Positions 32,999-44,899 of a DNA stretch of 64,000 nt are shown here, piece by piece. A program made the translations under genes and the position numbers. Each line of letters begins with the position of its first letter. Position 1 is the first letter of the stretch. The notes beneath the pieces were generated by a model. It saw only the letters and a list, made by a program, of their open reading frames with translations. It had not been told where the DNA came from and did not search any database. This DNA comes from Lunularia cruciata (lineage: Eukaryota; Streptophyta; Marchantiopsida; Lunulariales; Lunulariaceae), in contig OX419759.1 in assembly GCA_948567375.1 (NCBI GenBank), positions 659,303 to 723,302 of the forward strand. Direction: 5' to 3'.

Positions 32999-34030
32999 TT
33001 ATTTCTTGTTTTAGCTTAAAAGTAGTTCACTCTCTTTGCCTTATAGGCTTTAAGACATGTAGCACTAGCTTTTATATTGTGTCTTTTCTTGTCCATCTTG
33101 AATAACATTCATATCATGGTCCCTTTGGATGATAGAGTTAGAGGTAGCACTTACCTTAGAGACCTTGGGTTTATGAGTATAGACTCGTAAATGTGAGGTC
33201 TAGAGTCCAATGCACAATGCTCACTCCCTCTAACTTTCCATTAAGATTCCAAATCTCCATAGGTGGTTTTGAGAGTTTTGAGCTCTCCTTTGGGATAGGA
33301 GGATTTTGTAATTTTTTCATATCATATACCTTAGTACATACCAAAGCCCATGCTCACCTCCTCCCTTGGTTGGAGATTACCTATGTAGTCTATTTCATTC
33401 TTACTTAGTCTTACTATGGTGCATATATTTCTACAAAAACCATTTCTTTTATTATTTTTAACTTTATTTGAGGAGAAACTCTAGTTGGTTTCTCAATTTT
33501 AATAAGAATCTTGTAAATATATCATTCTTCTAGGTTGAGTCTACTAAGCCAGAAACAAAAAGAGTATAGCATTAATTGGGGAATATTTGAAGGAAGGATG
33601 CCAAAGATAGACTTTGGACCAAAGGATGCTTGAAAGCAAATGGTTTGCATTTTGGCCGGAACTCCTCCTCCAAATTGGCATTTGCTCCCAAAGCATTTTG
33701 CTCAACAAGCTAAATTCAACCAAATGAGTTTGTATTGGTTTCCTTTAGTTTCAAATGTGACACATGGCCAACATTGTACCTCAATTTGAATGCACCGCCA
33801 ACTGATTCAAAGTTGATAGTTTCTAATCAAGAAGGGTGGTTTGCATGTGAATGACTCTTGGTATTTGGCACAATGCATTTCTCCAAAGCAAAGCTTGTTG
33901 GAGGAAAGTGATGGTTTGCATGTGTGAGTGGCATTTAGCAATAAATTATTAATAAGGAAGAAGGACAACCCAACTTATTTTTGATAAAAGAATAACAGAG
34001 GAATTTGCTTATAAATCAAAGTGGGAATGG
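32999..34030. other. AT-rich stretch between elements
   Basis: Short open frames are without motifs. Nothing is recognised besides general repeat-like composition. Confidence 0.35.
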
Positions 34031-36430
34031 CCAATTTCACTTTTCATAATAACAAGTAATTACCTTGAGAGTAGAATGATCCAAACCTTCCTTTGTTTGT
34101 AGATTTCTTCTTGAGAATGTAGAATTCTTCACAATTGATCAGCCTTTGGCGAGATTCCCTAGCATTTCTCATAAGATAGTGTTTGTACAGAAATCCATAA
34201 GAAAGGCACCGAAAGCCATCCTTTGTAACCCTATAGTGATGCTTTTGCAATATTTTGTAAGGGAGAGATCATCTAGAGCAAGCACATGAGGTTCTTGCTC
34301 TAGGATTGGGAGTTGAATGACTTTAAAATCATTCACAAAATGATGATCAAAAGGGAGAAGAATAGAAAGGATATGAGAGGCAACCCCATGAGTTGGATTG
34401 AGGAACATTAGAAGAAAGTCCTTAGCCTTGATGTTGGTCCTTTGAGTGCCATGATCATAAACACTAAGTTCAATTATCATATATTGACCCAAGAGATCAA
34501 GGATACCTTTGGAGAGCCTTGCAACCAAAATAATTGTTGGCAAGTCCTCAATTATAGAGATTCTACAAATCAAGCAATTGTGGAAGAGGTTATAAAGTTG
34601 TTCCATCACAAAAAAACAACCTACTTGCTAAAAATCCATACCATTTTCTTCCATCAAATGTGAAGGTGCAAACCTCTAAATTGGGCACACGTTCTATTTA
34701 TATGCCCAAACCCTCCATGAGGACTTTATGGTAGAAGAAAGTGGTTTTACTTACTTTGCCTTGTTTGCAATTCACTTCTACATGGGGTTAAATCTATTAA
34801 ATGCAGAGGAATGAAGAAGGTTTCCTAATCACTACCCTTTGGAGGAGTACTTTGCCTCCTAGCCCAAGGGGAAATTGATGATAAAGAAGTATCAAGAAGT
34901 AGATATGGAGTTCAAGAAGATAGGTAAATTTTTGCCTATAGAGGAAGAGGTAGTTGGGCCCAAAACAAAAGGAAAAATAGGGACCACCACCAAGTAAAGT
35001 TGCCACTCCAACGAAGAAGAGGTCAAGGAGGAATCCACTAGTAGTTGAGGTTGCCTCCAAATACAAAGATGAAGAAGAAGTTGGTTTTGAGGAGGAGATG
35101 GAAGAAGAACAAGAAGAATCCTTCACCTTGTAGTCCAAAGAAGAGGAAGAACATGAGGAGCAATTTGAGGATGCCCAATCTGCCCAAGAACCATCAATGA
35201 TGGAGGGACAAACAAAGATGAAGAAGAAGGCAAGGATGGAGAGGAAGGCCAAAAAGAGAACCTGAACTCCCTAGTCTGACTCCTTGATCCCCACCTTCAT
35301 CAAAGGGGAGTTGTCACTTGGAAGAAAGATAGGCACTTTGGCCCAAAGTTGAAGAAGACATTCAACCTACAGAAAGAGAAGAAGAAGAGATCAATGTTGA
35401 GGCGGAAGGAACTCCAATACAGATTGGAAAAGAAGTCAAAGTCTTTACCTCAATAGAGAAGGACAAAAGACTTAATTAAACCTCCACTAGTTGAGTACTA
35501 GAGTGGGTCCTCTTTTTGATCCATTTGGTGAGAGCAATTCTACAATTGTTGGAACCCCTAATGCTTCATTATTAATGTCCAAAGATAGTTGACTAAAAAA
35601 CCTTAGTGTGGAGGATGCACAAGGAAATTTACACCAAGAAGGCCCAAGAAGGGAAACTCCATGAAGAAATCACCCAACTTTGGAACCATTACAAGGAGGA
35701 AGCAAAGAAGTTGAATACTTTAAGGTAGGAAGTATTTGAGGAAAAGAAGTAGAATGCCTCACTGCTTTTGCCCAGCAAGGTCAAGAGAAGAAGTTGGATC
35801 AAGTCCAATTGGAGTTAGGCAAATTGAGGATGAAGAAGAAGGAGAAGGAGTTGAATGATGAGAATCAGCTCCAAGCTTAAGATGAAGAAGTCCAAAGCTT
35901 TGGACTTTCAAGCTTGTTCAAGAGCTACATGACACCAAGGTGAGGAATGTCACTTTGAATTTGCATATGTTGGAGTATAAAAAGGAAGTAGCCTTGCAGC
36001 TCAAAGCTCAAGCAAAGGAGTTGGCTGTGGCCTTGGAGAAAGAAGCCAAACTCAAGCAAATGCACAAGTAGGCCGAGGAAGACTTTCAAGCAAAGTCCCT
36101 GCACGTTGAAGATAAGAAGGAGGAACTCCAACAAGTGGAAGGAGTCAAGAACTATTTTGTGGAAATTCTCTAGGAGGAAGCCAAAAGGATAGCCACCAAG
36201 ACAAAGATCCACAAACTTAAGTTGCAGATCTAGAAGCTTGAAGGGAAGACATACAAGGAGGAGAGAATGGACCAGCATGCACTTTGGCTCCAAAGTCACA
36301 TTGACCGGAAGTTCAGCAAAGTTCACAACTCTTACTTGTTGAAGATCACACACTATCAAGAGCATACCAAGGAAATTCTTTGACAACAAGGAGTTCCTTG
36401 CAACAACAAAAGGGAGTCCTTTAACCATAC
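34031..36430 (+). pseudogene. Decayed coding-like stretch rich in Glu and Lys, probably from an old retroelement
   Basis: The plus strand is strongly biased to GAA/GAG/AAG codons over about 1.6 kb (34.8-36.4 kb) and would encode a coiled-coil-like protein, but it is broken many times. Its position in the LTR-element-rich block suggests a fossil retroelement product (gag-like or an accessory protein). No reverse transcriptase or nuclease motif is attached, so the family is unknown. Confidence 0.4.
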
Positions 36431-36436
36431 TATAAT

Positions 36437-36744
36437 ACCAATAGCTAGACATATGATCTAGAGGTGAAATTTGATTTGGTAATATCTGGAAGGATGTTAT
36501 ACATGAGGAACTAAATAGATCAGATAGAGGTATCACCAAAAGAGTACTTCTATGGATAGGAAAAAAACCAAAGTAGACTTGAAAACCTTAGAACCAATAA
36601 CTAGACATATGATCTAGAGGTGAAATTTGGTTAGTAATATCTAAAGGATCTTACACATGATGGACTAAATAGATCAAAAAAAGGTATCACCAAAAGGGTA
36701 CCTCTACTAATAGGGTAGAAACCAAAATATGCTTGAAATCTTTA
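36437..36744 (+). repeat. Two tandem units of about 155 bp
   Basis: Units start at 36437 and 36593. Each opens with ACCAATA(G/A)CTAGACATATG, continues with ATCTAGAGGTGAAATTTG and includes ACTAAATAGATCA and GGTATCACCAAAAG. A few substitutions and small gaps separate them. There is no coding potential. Confidence 0.85.
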
Positions 36745-36789
36745 GAGGCAATTTTGAGGGCCTAAATGGATGAATTAGGCCTTGAAAAT

Positions 36790-37150
36790 GTTCCTGTCCT
36801 CCATAGACCTAAAAAGAGTTGGCCTTCCCTCCCCTCTGTTTGTCTCATCAAGAGCTTTCCAACAATACCCATACAATTTGGAGATTCCTACAAGAAGACT
36901 CCCTAAAGATTCCCTTTGGTCAACACTGGTTTGACCAACCAGATAGGACCAGATTCAACATGTCATCCATGCATGTATCTAATTTGAGAGTGGAGATCAA
37001 GGACATGTCACAAATCCATGTACCTAATGCTTTTGTTGAGTGTCTCTACCTTGCTATATAATAAAGCCAAGGTGCTCCTTTGGAGCATCAGAGTTTGAGT
37101 GTGAAACTTGTGTTTTCTCTTTTGTGTCTCTCTACTATCCTTGGAACATT
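36790..37150 (+). promoter_or_regulatory. LTR-like promoter segment with TATA box
   Basis: A CTATATAATAAAG box at 37054-37066 follows a pyrimidine-rich upstream part. It is followed by a CT-rich leader, like the U3-R arrangement of a plant LTR. No partner copy was found in the window, so a solo or truncated LTR is the most that can be said. Confidence 0.35.
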
Positions 37151-37160
37151 ACAAATACAA

Positions 37161-37220
37161 GGTGGTAGTTTCACAAGCACACCAAGAAGAGGAGGTAGTT
37201 TCACAAGCACACCAAAAAGT
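37161..37220 (+). repeat. 30-bp tandem duplication
   Basis: Two adjacent units begin GGTGGTAGTTTCACAAGCAC and GGAGGTAGTTTCACAAGCAC. Each ends with ACACCAA and a purine-rich stretch. Confidence 0.85.
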
Positions 37221-38669
37221 AAAATTAAAAACTATGGAAGTAGTACCAAAGATCCCCAAAAGCACCCAAGGATATCATCAGGTTAGATTAGCGTGCATTC
37301 TTTTACTCTTTCTAGCAACTATACATAGAAGCTGTTAGTTAGTTGCTAGAACTCTCCACCCATCTTCTTGGAAGTAGGAGTTCTTTGTAAATTTGTAAGT
37401 TAGGAACCAAATCAAAGGATTTGGCCTAGTATCATCTTCAGAGCACATGTCATTTGGTTGAGTACCACCTTCTTGGCCAAGGAAATCTTTGCTTTGGTAG
37501 CTTAGGTAGACATTCAATTCTTGCAGTGCATGCACCGGGGAAGGATAGCCACTTTCTCCCATATTTGCAAGAAGTTTAATTAATCAAGTAAATTAGGATA
37601 AGAAAGACATCAAGACCATAATTGATGGTGGTAGAGTAGTTAGGTTCAACAAGGAACCCACCTGATCATTAGAGATCATTTAGGGCAAAGTGGTATAGTA
37701 GTAGGAAAAGCGTACATAAGGTTTTGGCTTGATAATACACATGTCTACTTTTTCCATACAACTTTGTATCAAGTTGAAGTCCGGTTTGATCAATGTGTAT
37801 GCACCTAATGTCCAGCTTTGAGAGTTCTTCTAGTGTAGCAGTGTGAATCTTGCCTAAGTGATTGCAATTTTTGAATCCACAAGGAACGATTAGCCATTGG
37901 AGTGTGAATGTAGGGAGTGAATCAATGATGGATTTGATCAACCTTAAGTACCATTAGTAACAAAGAATGAGACTCAAGGACAATCACTTGCAAATCAAGC
38001 TTCTTTGGTGGGGTGCCTTTGGAGAAGGGTAGAACATGTTAACATGGTTGGTGGCTCTAAGGTGAAGTGCTCTAACATGAAGTTATCACCTCCAGTGTAA
38101 CTTAGGTTACAAATAGTTTTGAGAGTGATTTAGGAGATTTTTAGGTTTTTGAAGAGTGTTGTAGTGTGCGTCCTACCCTCATATTGGGATTGGTTTCTAC
38201 CCAAAAGGTTAAACAACAAACACTAAACAAATTGCAACTTGTGACACATTTCCTTCACTTTTGCTCCATTTTGACCCATATCCTTGTGGGATTGACTGGT
38301 TCTTATTGTTTAAATACTAGTACATTGACATTAGGTTAGAATTGTTACCTCTTAGTGCCTTATATTTGGCTAAGTCCTTTATTGTGCCATTTTTACCTCA
38401 AGTTGAAATTTTAGAAGTCAAGATTTCATTTTTGTCCAGATTTGATGTGCCTAAGTGACTTGTTCAATCAAAAGCATTGAACTTGGCAGACACACAATTT
38501 TGTGACATTTGGAGGTCATTCTACAATTGGTAGGACCTTCTAAGAAATTCAAAGGTTAATTTAGAGGACTAAATCACAATTTTTGGGACTATAAGGCACC
38601 TATGATAAAACCAAAATTAAGAATCCACAATCGGTCATTGTGTCACTATGGAAATTTTCAAGTCAATTA
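37221..38669. other. Unassigned repeat-like sequence
   Basis: No domain or paired repeat is recognised. The base composition matches the neighbouring fossil elements. Confidence 0.35.
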
Positions 38670-39105
38670 TGTCATGACATTTGTAATACCAAAGCTAGTT
38701 TGGTTGGATGTTGGACTAGTAGTGTTGGCAAACATAGTTATTTTGGTAGTTGCTCATGGACTACTTGTTGGTGGCAAAATTTCATGTTAGGTCTACTAAT
38801 CACACGGTAGGACACACTATTACTTGCACTATTTGTATTGTCAGATGTGCTAGCAATGGTGTTGTTAGGGTTGGAAACCTAAGTCAAGCAAAGGTATACT
38901 TTCAAAGTGTAGCTATAGAGAGCTCACTTCTTTGATGTTGAGCCTTCGAGTTCCTTACTATGGTGGATAGAGGCAAACAAGCATTACCTAGAATCTCTTA
39001 GCTAGAGTGGGTATGAATGGATTGTAATAAGTGCATGATTGTTGAGTGAAGAATCAAGTATAAATTAAATTCAAGTGTGATTTGAATGGAAGAATGAATT
39101 GATTA
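38670..39105 (+). repeat. Probable left LTR of the gypsy fossil
   Basis: Matches 48292-48725 over its whole length. Shared blocks include GTTGCTCATGGACTACTT, AGAGCTCACTTCT, TATGGTGGATAGAGGC and TCTTAGCTAGAGTGGGT. The inner flank shows no clear primer-binding site, so the LTR limits are tentative. Confidence 0.65.
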
Positions 39106-40439
39106 CATCAAAGAAGTGAAAGTCAAGGAGAAATTAGGTGTAGGAATTGATGGCATTGGTTGTATCTCCAAACTTGGTTGATTGTTGGTACATTGATCAT
39201 GATCTTAGATTTCCCTAAGATTGATCATGTGTGGAAACCTTATTTGCCTTAATGAAAATTTAGCAATGGGGACACGATGTGCATAACATTGGCCAAATTT
39301 CTAAGAATTGAGTCAATTTGAGATAGTGGGTGTTTGATTTGAGCACAAAGAGGTGAAATCAAGGTCAATTTGGTAATTGAGCACAAAGTGAAAAATTGGA
39401 GGAGGATTTAGGAACCTATCTCCTCAAACTAGGGCTTCATATATCTACATTCTCTCAATTTTGCATGAGTTGATAGTTAGCAATGGATTTAGCAATCGCC
39501 CAACTATAGAGAAGGTGTGTTAGATTAGCAAAGGTTATCCAAATTTAGAGGTTGAGTTGACGGAGGTTTTCCAAAGTTGGAGGTTGCACAAATTGCCTTA
39601 GCTAGTGCTCAAGTTGGTCAAGGTTGGCAAGATTTGGAGAGAGTTTGACTTTGCAAGAAGAAAGGCCTCATTTGGCTTAGAGGCTTCAAGGCATAGGACT
39701 GTGGGCTAAAGAGGCTATGAAGGTCTAGAAGGGGCAGCAAGCCAGCTTGTTAGCATGAAGCTAGTCAATTTAGATGAGTTTTTAATAGTTTTTGGTCATC
39801 ATTTGGCAAAATTTACCAACCCTTCTAGATTGTGCACATTAGGGTTTGAACCCCAAATCTCTAGTTCTTAGATTAGTGCCCTAGTCAACATGTCCTCCTT
39901 CACTTGTTGTCTTAGGGATTGGTCAACTATTACCTATACATATATAGCTTTGGCTAGAGGCAGCTTGATCTTATCCTTGGTGATCTTTGTAGCTTAGGAT
40001 TAAGAAGACACTCCTATTATGTCAAATGTAAAATGGTGGCAAAGTCAATTCAATGTTGATTTATGAGATGGAGGATTTTTTTAGACATCTTGTGATTGGA
40101 CCTCCTCCATTGTATACTTCTTGTTTGTGCACCATTTTTGTATGAGGTGCCTTAAATTTAGAGCATTGATGTTCTTGTTTGCTCTTGGTAGTGAGGTTTG
40201 AGTGATGATTAGTCACACTACCTATGTTTCATTCTAGTTAGGAAAAATCTGATGACATGTTAACCATATGAGTGCATGTTGTGATAGCAAGCTACATGTC
40301 ACATTTCTCCCTAGTGTATTTATCATAGTTAAGAGCTACATTAGTGAGTGGTGTTCAATTGGTTATGGCACTTAGTGTTGGCACTTGGCGGTGATCCTTA
40401 GTGGGGTACTTGTGGTGGTTATGGTTGCGGTTTGAGTTA

Positions 40440-41760
40440 CATTGTCATGATGGAGTTGTTTAGGGATTCTAGAGGAGAAATTGCTACAATACGCAGTGGG
40501 TTTACACAAAGTGGTGATTGATAACATCTTTATCTCAAATCCCAATGAGGAGGAGATTGACTTTGATTTGGGTTTGATACAAGAGCTGACTCATTTGAGA
40601 GTGCATATGGTGTATTTGCATTATTGTTGTGGGACATGGAAAAGATTTATAGGGTCTCCAAGGGCCCCAAACATTACTTTAGTGTAGTGCGTACCATTAA
40701 GTTGGATGACTTCATCTAGAAGTTGATTGTTGTGTGATTTATAGTAAATGTGGAACCCAACTTTGTTCACACCCTTCATAGCATGGAAGGGGTTTTTCCA
40801 GCACTTGGAGGGTATACCAATAGATGACTATCATAAGTTCAAGGGAACTCGCTTGGAGGAGATCAAGCTATGGAGACAATACTAGTCTCCAAACTACATC
40901 AACATCACTTCAAGATTGGTTTTTAGGGGTAGATAGGCAATACCCACGAGTTATAGCTCTAGTATTGTTGGTGTATCCAATGAAGGGGAACTTGTTGGAG
41001 ATGGTGCTACTATGAGTGGGAGTACTATTGCAAGAGGTGGTGCAATATTGGGGTTTAACTCCATGGTAGAGTTCCTTTAGTGTTTGAGGCAAAACTACTA
41101 GGAAGTGTGGATTGACAAGTTGAGGAGCTTGCAAGAGTTCCAATGGAAGGATGTAGAGAGATTATGTGAGGCATACACTTGCATGAGATGGTTGATCAGT
41201 TAAAATCAAGGACTTGTTGAGGCCCAAGCAATCTAGTTTTGGTATGGAATCTTAGATAAGGAGTTATAACATAAAGTATGTGATGTTATGTTGCTACATG
41301 CTACCTCACCTACTTTGGTGGTAGTTTAGCTTGGTTGAGTGCATTGAGCTCAACATGGTGGAAGAGAGAGTGATGACATCTGGATTTGGTAGGGAGGCAT
41401 CATCCACAATTGTTACTTCTTCTAGAGTGCAACAAAGTGCACCACATTGTATTGGCTTCCAGGGGCAAAAGATATCCTAGATCTTATGGTGCAAGTGGAA
41501 GACCCAATGCAACTAGATCCTTACTTCCATTTTTGGATTAGTAGCAGCCAATGAATGGTGGTATTGCTTGTTGGACTTGTGGTGGATCTCACCACAAGAG
41601 AGAGTGAACTTAGGGTAATGGACATGATTTCTCTAGTGCATCATAGCCAACATAAAGATAGTGTGACCATTGCCACAAATTTGGTCACACTACTACCCAT
41701 GCGTTGACCTTCACCCAAAGTTACAGAGTGGCAGTGCTTGAAAGGTGGTAGAAGAACTCC
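40440..41760 (+). pseudogene. gag-like part of the gypsy fossil
   Basis: The region ends in remains of two zinc knuckles (C-W-T-C-G-G-x-H and C-x2-C-x3-G-H types) near 41.57-41.70 kb, typical of gypsy nucleocapsid. It is broken. Confidence 0.5.
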
Positions 41761-41949
41761 AGATCATGGAGAACAAGGTGGTAGAGGTGATTGTAGATGA
41801 CCCACACTTGGTAGGGATGCAATACTTGCACTTGCTTTTGATACAACCATGGCTACTCAGATTGAAAAAGATTAGTTAGCATGGCCATAGCTTAGAGTAG
41901 GTCAGATTTGGATGTTGAGGCTTCTACCTCTTATGATGGTCATAACAAT

Positions 41950-42349
41950 ATGGAGTTTAGCAACAAAGTTAGTCAAGGCTAACAAAGTAGTGAATAGGCC
42001 AAATTAGCCTAGAATATTCTAGAAGTATCTAAGAAGCTTCTTGGGAAGCTTCACACTAGCTTAGCTTGCACTCCAAGTAGGTAGTTTCTAGAGGCTTCCA
42101 ACCAGCTTAGCTTGCACACCACGTAGACAACTTCAAGAAGGAAGCTTCTTGAGAAGCTTCTTGGTTAACTTGGCTTGCATTCCAAGAAAGAAGCTCAGGG
42201 AAGCTTCTTGAGAAGCTTCTCAAGAGCCTTGTATGCTCCTTATAAATACAACCAAAGCTCATGCTAGGCATTTGGAGTTTTTCTGCATTCAAATGTCCCA
42301 ATGTGATCTTCCACTCTACTATTTCTCTCCTCGGTCTTGGTCTTTTACA
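41950..42349 (+). mobile_element. LTR of a second element inserted in the gypsy fossil, with heat-shock-element cluster
   Basis: The right border is supported by TTTTACA followed by TGGTGATAGAG, which resembles the initiator-Met primer-binding site TGGTATCAGAG. A TATAAATA box lies at 42241-42248. Upstream, 42012-42219 carries repeated nGAAnnTTCn dyads. The left border and the second LTR were not found, so the element is partial. Unassigned coding-like sequence to about 43.98 kb probably belongs to it. Confidence 0.5.
42011..42220 (+). promoter_or_regulatory. Cluster of heat-shock elements upstream of an LTR TATA box
   Basis: A perfect three-unit element AGAATATTCTAGAAG lies at 42011-42025. 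GAAGCTTC dyads follow at 42033-42040, 42045-42052, 42141-42148, 42153-42160, 42200-42207 and 42212-42219, and a TTCAAGAA dyad at 42132-42139. All fit the nGAAnnTTCn consensus bound by heat-shock factors and end about 20 bp before TATAAATA. Function is inferred from the consensus only. Confidence 0.6.
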
Positions 42350-42729
42350 ATGGTGATAGAGACATCTTGGACTCTATATGTAGAGCAACACAAGTAGATG
42401 CATTTGCCACAATGATTGGGAGTGTAGTACATGCTCTAGAGCCTAGGGGAGCATAAGTGGAGTTAGACCCATAGAGATGAGAGGTTGGTAGATAGGTCAG
42501 GCTCCCCTAGTCTTTTGTACTCTTTGAGGCACTACAAACAACATCCATGGCTGCTAGATGTCCTAGTGTAAGTGTAGTAGGTGGTGATAGAGTGCATGAT
42601 AGACTAACTTTACTTCTATACAAATTGATTCTTGCATAATGTTAGGAGTGGCTCATTTGATTATACACTTCCCTTTGTTCTCAACCAATAACATGTTTAC
42701 ATTGGGAGTTGATCCAACTCCAACTAGTG

Positions 42730-43980
42730 TTCTAGTTGGTTACCACACTTTGTGAGGATAGGGATGATGTGGTTCCTACTTCTAGTGCAAAGAGGTTTGA
42801 TATTAGAGCTAACTTAGTTGAGGAGCATGGGATCCGCTTAGTGACCAATGATTTATGGCAAACAATAGTACCTAGGTTAGAGGAGTTACTAGCTAGACCT
42901 GCCTTTAAACAAGCTTGGTTCACACTTGGGGATGTCCTAATGGACAACCAGAGGAAAATTTGGTGAGATCTTCATGGAAGGTCCATATACCATAGAGGAT
43001 TTGATTAGTCTTTGGTGCACAACCCCATATGTTAGGGAAGGTTGCAATTGTTGGTCTTGAGCTATAGAAGACCAATATGAAGAGGTGTCCATTTCAAATC
43101 CAAACATCTCTATGGGGTACTTCTACATAGTACATAACTTGTGGAGAGCTCATTGTCTAGATTTAGCCCAATCATCTGACTGATAACTCTATGGTGTGAG
43201 CTCAATCCATTGCAATATTAACAGAGTTATATGATGTGCTAGTTGGTGGAGCAATGTTATACCCCATGGGTTTTAGTATTGAGTATTAGGAAAAGACAAC
43301 CTCCTATAGGCCAGGTTGGCAATCAAGTGAGGGATGGGTATGTCACCTACATATATGCTTTAGTAGTGGTAATCTTGGCTCACTCCAGTCAAGGATGATG
43401 GCATCAATTGATGGCATCAATCAATGGAGGAGAATGTTCATTTGGAGGATATGGCAAGATCAAAGGAGATCACAAAAATTTGAAGTACAAGTGGAATCAT
43501 TCCATCCACCTTGGATGTTCCATTGTGGAGTTTTGAGGAGGCATTGTAGCAACATGCGGATTAGTTGGTGCAAAAAGCTTGGAGTGGAGCCTTTCTACCA
43601 CCAAGAGACCAGTGTGAGGATGAGCCTCCAGATTTTACCTTGTCATCTTTGGATACCACACTCATTGCTTTGTAATATCCAACAAAGGGAGTATGCCTAT
43701 TGGAGTTATTTGGTGGGATTAGCCTTGGACTAGTTATGTTACTACAAGCATATATACAAGTATAAAGGTACTTGTTTGTTGAGAGAGATGACATTGCTAA
43801 GCAAGTTTCTCTACATCATGTGGCACACTTGCCATATTGGTGTCCTAAGTTATTACCAATGTCAAAAGTCAAGGGTTACAAGAAGACCTTACCAATAGAC
43901 ATCTTCTTATTAGGAGCATATGATTTGGAGAGAGATAATATTATTTATATGGTGATTTTTGGATGGCCATGTTAGGGATA
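42730..43980 (+). pseudogene. Coding-like relic inside the inserted element, family unknown
   Basis: The best-kept stretch includes RFDIRANLVEEHGIRLVTND and a following LLARPAFKQAWFTLGDVL piece. It shows no reverse transcriptase, integrase or protease motif. It sits between the HSE-bearing LTR and the continuing gypsy sequence, so it may be gag or an extra reading frame of that inserted element. It is broken. Confidence 0.35.
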
Positions 43981-44899
43981 TACTCGTGTTAGCCAATGTC
44001 AAGGTCTACAAGATCCCCATTTTGGTGTGTTTTTTGAAGATATTACGTATACTATGATATCTCCATGTTCATAAATTCTTTTCTTTAACCTGAATTTTGG
44101 AGAATATTCCTTTGATGGGTGATTCTTGTACACAAGTGGTGGTGAGTACACATTAGGTCCATTCTTGGATAAGACTTGCCATGTTGTTGGATGTAGCTAA
44201 AGTTTGATCACGAGCTCATCATCTTTGTCTTTGGTGGACAAACCTCTTACCTATATTGTGCTTATGATGGGATTCAATGACTAGACCACCTAATTGTTGA
44301 TGATATTCTGGATGTTGGGCACCAATCTCAGATGGTGATAGTGGCTAATAGGTCACCTATGATAATGGTGAACCTTGTTAGATAGCCTAGAGTTGCTTTA
44401 CCCACACTTATGAGTTTCTTAGGCTCCCATGCTTTTTGAGAGTGAGGTCATAGACTTGTCTGGGACTCATAGTTACAGCAATTTGTGGGGTACAACACCG
44501 ATGAAAGGGAGTGGGTGATGGGTTTCCACTTTGATATTACCAAGCATCAAGTGTTAGGTCAAGATATGGACCTGAATGTTTGACCTAGATTGTGAGCCTT
44601 AGCTTGGTAGAGCAGCATATGATGCACTTGATAGCATCACCATTCACTTGTGAACTCTATGCCTATTGAGACGATTCAAGCACATGTAAGAGCAATGAAC
44701 CAAGTGGGCATGGTATTCTTGGGACACAACCAATAGCTACTAGTGAGAGGGACCTACTTGGGGTCCATCTAGGTAAGCACGGTCTACTTGGGTTACACCT
44801 TTGGTCTACCTAAGATGTAGCTAGAGGATGTATGGAGCTTCCAGCCAAAGTAGAAGGAGTTTTCCACACTAAGGATGGGGATTCTAATGGCTGAGGCAT

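Noticed and set aside
42140-42220. GAAGCTTC palindromes as a CRISPR-like or satellite array
   Set aside because: Spacing is irregular and spacers are not unique units. The position before a TATA box and the nGAAnnTTCn fit point to promoter elements.
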